NCBI GenBank assembly: GCA_973895155.1
Contig: OZ316893.1
Span: 24,490,001-24,554,000 of the forward strand
Length of the DNA stretch: 64,000 nt
Direction: 5' to 3'
From: Marsupella aquatica
Lineage: Eukaryota > Marchantiophyta
Shown here: positions 62,436 to 64,000 of the stretch, piece after piece
Layout of the letters: the number at the start of each line of letters is the position of its first letter
Position numbering within the stretch: the first letter of the stretch is position 1
The notes under the pieces: generated by a model
Databases searched by the model: none
Seen by the model: only the letters and a program-made list of their open reading frames with translations
What the model was told of the DNA's origin: nothing
Translations under genes and position numbers: made by a program

Positions 62436-63583
62436 TCAATTAATCACGTGTGTGACCGCAACCCCAACGTGATCTAGCCCAAGAACCTCATCATCAATTG
62501 CACCTGACTCGAAAGGAACTGTGATGATTCCAACCCTAACCTTGGTCCAATTATCATGAGCATACAATTCCACTTCCTCGGTAATCCAGTTAGCACGCAA
62601 ACTATAATCCTTGAAATTATAATTTCCAAAAACATCCCGTGTGGATGGATCGTCTAGTACATCTTGGGAAGAACTCCTCCGAGTAGCATCCTTTAAATTC
62701 CAAAGTACAAAAGTGTCCTTGAATGCTTCCTGAACGGTATCAGCTCTAGCATGCGGAAAGGGTAACCTCTCCCTTCCTTGAACAACTTCACATATTTTCA
62801 CACTAATCCTAGAAGCGCCAAGTCTTTCGTTGTGACAGGTCTCATCGGGATTGGTCTTGAATACAAATCCACGAGACACAATCTGATTGCCAATCCAGAG
62901 CTCCACTTCATTGCCACATATAATTGAGTCTCCCAAACTTCCCACCAAAGATTTGTCTGGTACGCAACCGGGCAATGTATCCTTTGTAGAACAAGAGGCA
63001 CTTGGGGGGGGTCACTTCCATGGAAGTGGCATATCACGTGCGACGAAGTATAAGGTCATTTAAATGGTTTTGGTGGAAGACTTATTAAGTCTTCAATGGA
63101 AACATAGGGTTGTTTAATTGCAAAATGCATACGTGTCATCACATGATTGGTGTCGTACAACTTTATAGAAAGTGACTCAGGGGGGTTATAATAAATGACT
63201 CAAACTGTCGCACGTGATGTATGACCCTTCATATAGTGACCCCCCCGAGAAGAGGCATCCATTTGTGTTGTCACTGGAGTTGACTGTGACCCCAAATAGT
63301 GCAAGAGTCGATAGCATTGAATAGGATCCTGATTGGCGGCAAAGGGTATGGAATTTCTCGTGATCCCTCATAGCACTTTTCAATGAGAACTCCAACACGA
63401 TTACTTCCCAAATCAACATTACGCACTGGGTCACCCGGGTCAACCTTGAGGACGGTCCCGGAGGCAACTTCCACTCCGTCGATCACGAGGCAAACCTCAT
63501 CTCCTCAAAAGAAAATCCCCATTGAAAACGTGGTCCAAACCTTTGGATGTAGTTACCTCGAGATGATCTTGAGGTAAAGTGAC
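62436..63583 (-). pseudogene. N-terminal repeated modules (DUF8039-like) of the same decayed gene
   Basis: Two related modules of about 75 residues lie in minus-strand frames. Module A is at 63515-63290 (VCLVIDGVEVASG...LGSNRVGVLI). Module B is at about 62935-62690 (VELWIGNQIVSRG...LGASRISVKI). Each is preceded by a QDHLEV-like peptide (near 63560 and 62290, with a further one at 63955). The module pattern (EV...G...P...LG.xxV.V...PFP...W) resembles DUF8039, which occurs in plant transposon-related proteins. I hold this with modest confidence. MITE copy 4 interrupts the segment between A and B and copy 5 lies just upstream. The gene start is outside the window or lost. Confidence 0.5.
63001..63249 (-). 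mobile_element. MITE copy 4 (249 bp), 8-bp TSD AAGAGGCA
   Basis: The ends are CTTGGGGGGGGTCACT and AGTGACCCCCCCGAG, with AAGAGGCA at 62993-63000 and 63250-63257. It is shorter and more diverged inside than the other copies, but keeps the TCGCACGTGATATG-type block near its conserved end. It is inserted in coding-like sequence of the decayed gene. Confidence 0.88.
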
Positions 63584-63857
63584 CTCGGGGGTCTCACTAT
63601 ATGGATGCCTCCCAATCCCCTGCGACATTTTTAGGCATTAGACCCCTAAAATGTAAGAAAAAAAATATTTTTAAACCCCTATAAATTTGGAAATTTTGGT
63701 TAGAAAGACCCTAATGTTCTTATAAGTCTCAAAATCAAATTAAAAAAACCCTATTGTTCTTCTGCAAAAATTCTTAAGTCTTCCCTTCAAACCAAAAAAT
63801 TGACCCTATCCTTTGTCGCACATGATGTGCCATTTTTATGGAAGTGAAACCCCCAAG
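63584..63857 (+). mobile_element. MITE copy 5 (274 bp), 8-bp TSD AAAGTGAC
   Basis: The ends are CTCGGGGGTCTCACT and GTGAAACCCCCAAG, with AAAGTGAC at 63576-63583 and 63858-63865. The interior is close to copies 1 and 2, including the 'aagtcttccctt' and 'ccaataaaatgaccct' type blocks. Confidence 0.92.
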
Positions 63858-63937
63858 AAAGTGACTAGCAAAAATGAACCAAAAGAATCGAGTGTAGAAG
63901 TTTATCCCCAAAACCATGTGATACAACAAATAAGAAA

Positions 63938-63972
63938 CTCTTCTACCTCAAGACGATCTTGAGGTAGAAGAG
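63938..63972. repeat. Near-perfect palindrome, 16-nt arms, 3-nt loop
   Basis: CTCTTCTACCTCAAGA is followed by CGA and then its exact complement. Related, weaker palindromes lie at 63553-63577 and 62279-62297. Read on the minus strand they encode (L/P)QDHLEV or QDRLEV, so this is a repeated coding element that is also palindromic. Confidence 0.8.
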
Positions 63973-64000
63973 GGACCAAAAAACCAAGATGTAAAGATTC

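Overview
The window looks like nuclear DNA of a plant, most likely a seedless one (bryophyte or a close streptophyte relative). The evidence is an intronless LRR receptor kinase of the EMS1/BRI1/PSKR type, a plant-type mitochondrial calcium uniporter, GT-AG introns, a short CCCTAAA telomere-type array and several plant DNA-transposon families. The species call is inference. Host genes are sparse and most of the window is transposon sequence or its relics.

Left part (1-19.1 kb): two sound host genes. An LRR receptor kinase (8951-12109, +, one exon, 1052 aa) lies downstream of a purine- and microsatellite-rich leader. A two-exon mitochondrial calcium uniporter, MCU (17580-19055, +, 338 aa), follows. 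Around them are degenerate repeats and two regions with a very dense short motif (TGCACTT near 0.68-1.2 and 5.8-7.0 kb; CCATAA/TTATGG at 15.3-16.4 kb). Both look like subterminal repeats of old non-autonomous DNA elements.

Middle (19.1-43.4 kb): gene-poor. It holds a reverse-strand broken copy of the receptor-kinase domain (27.29-27.81 kb), several tandem repeats, a 365-bp MITE-like element, and two copies of a ~290-bp MITE family with 8-bp target duplications. I see no intact gene.

43472-54340: a complete 10,869-bp CACTA (En/Spm) transposon with CACTAC...GTAGTG ends, a CAG target duplication and 48 copies of TTGCGA/TCGCAA. The minus strand carries a four-exon TNP2-type transposase with consistent intron phases and one internal TGA. 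The plus strand carries a three-exon TNPA-like partner gene, now decayed. A SET-domain (lysine methyltransferase-like) exon sits inside the first transposase intron and can be joined in phase to the same first exon. This is the most unusual object in the window.

Right part (54.3-64 kb): a decayed minus-strand gene (DUF7869-type with C-terminal GHTHEDVD motif, preceded by repeated DUF8039-like modules) broken by three MITE copies and by a 3,834-bp GC-rich element. That element has a 5-bp AAAGT duplication, TG...CA ends, a hairpin at each end, no visible LTRs, and one long coiled-coil reading frame. The TSD-marked insertions allow part of the order of events to be read from sequence alone.
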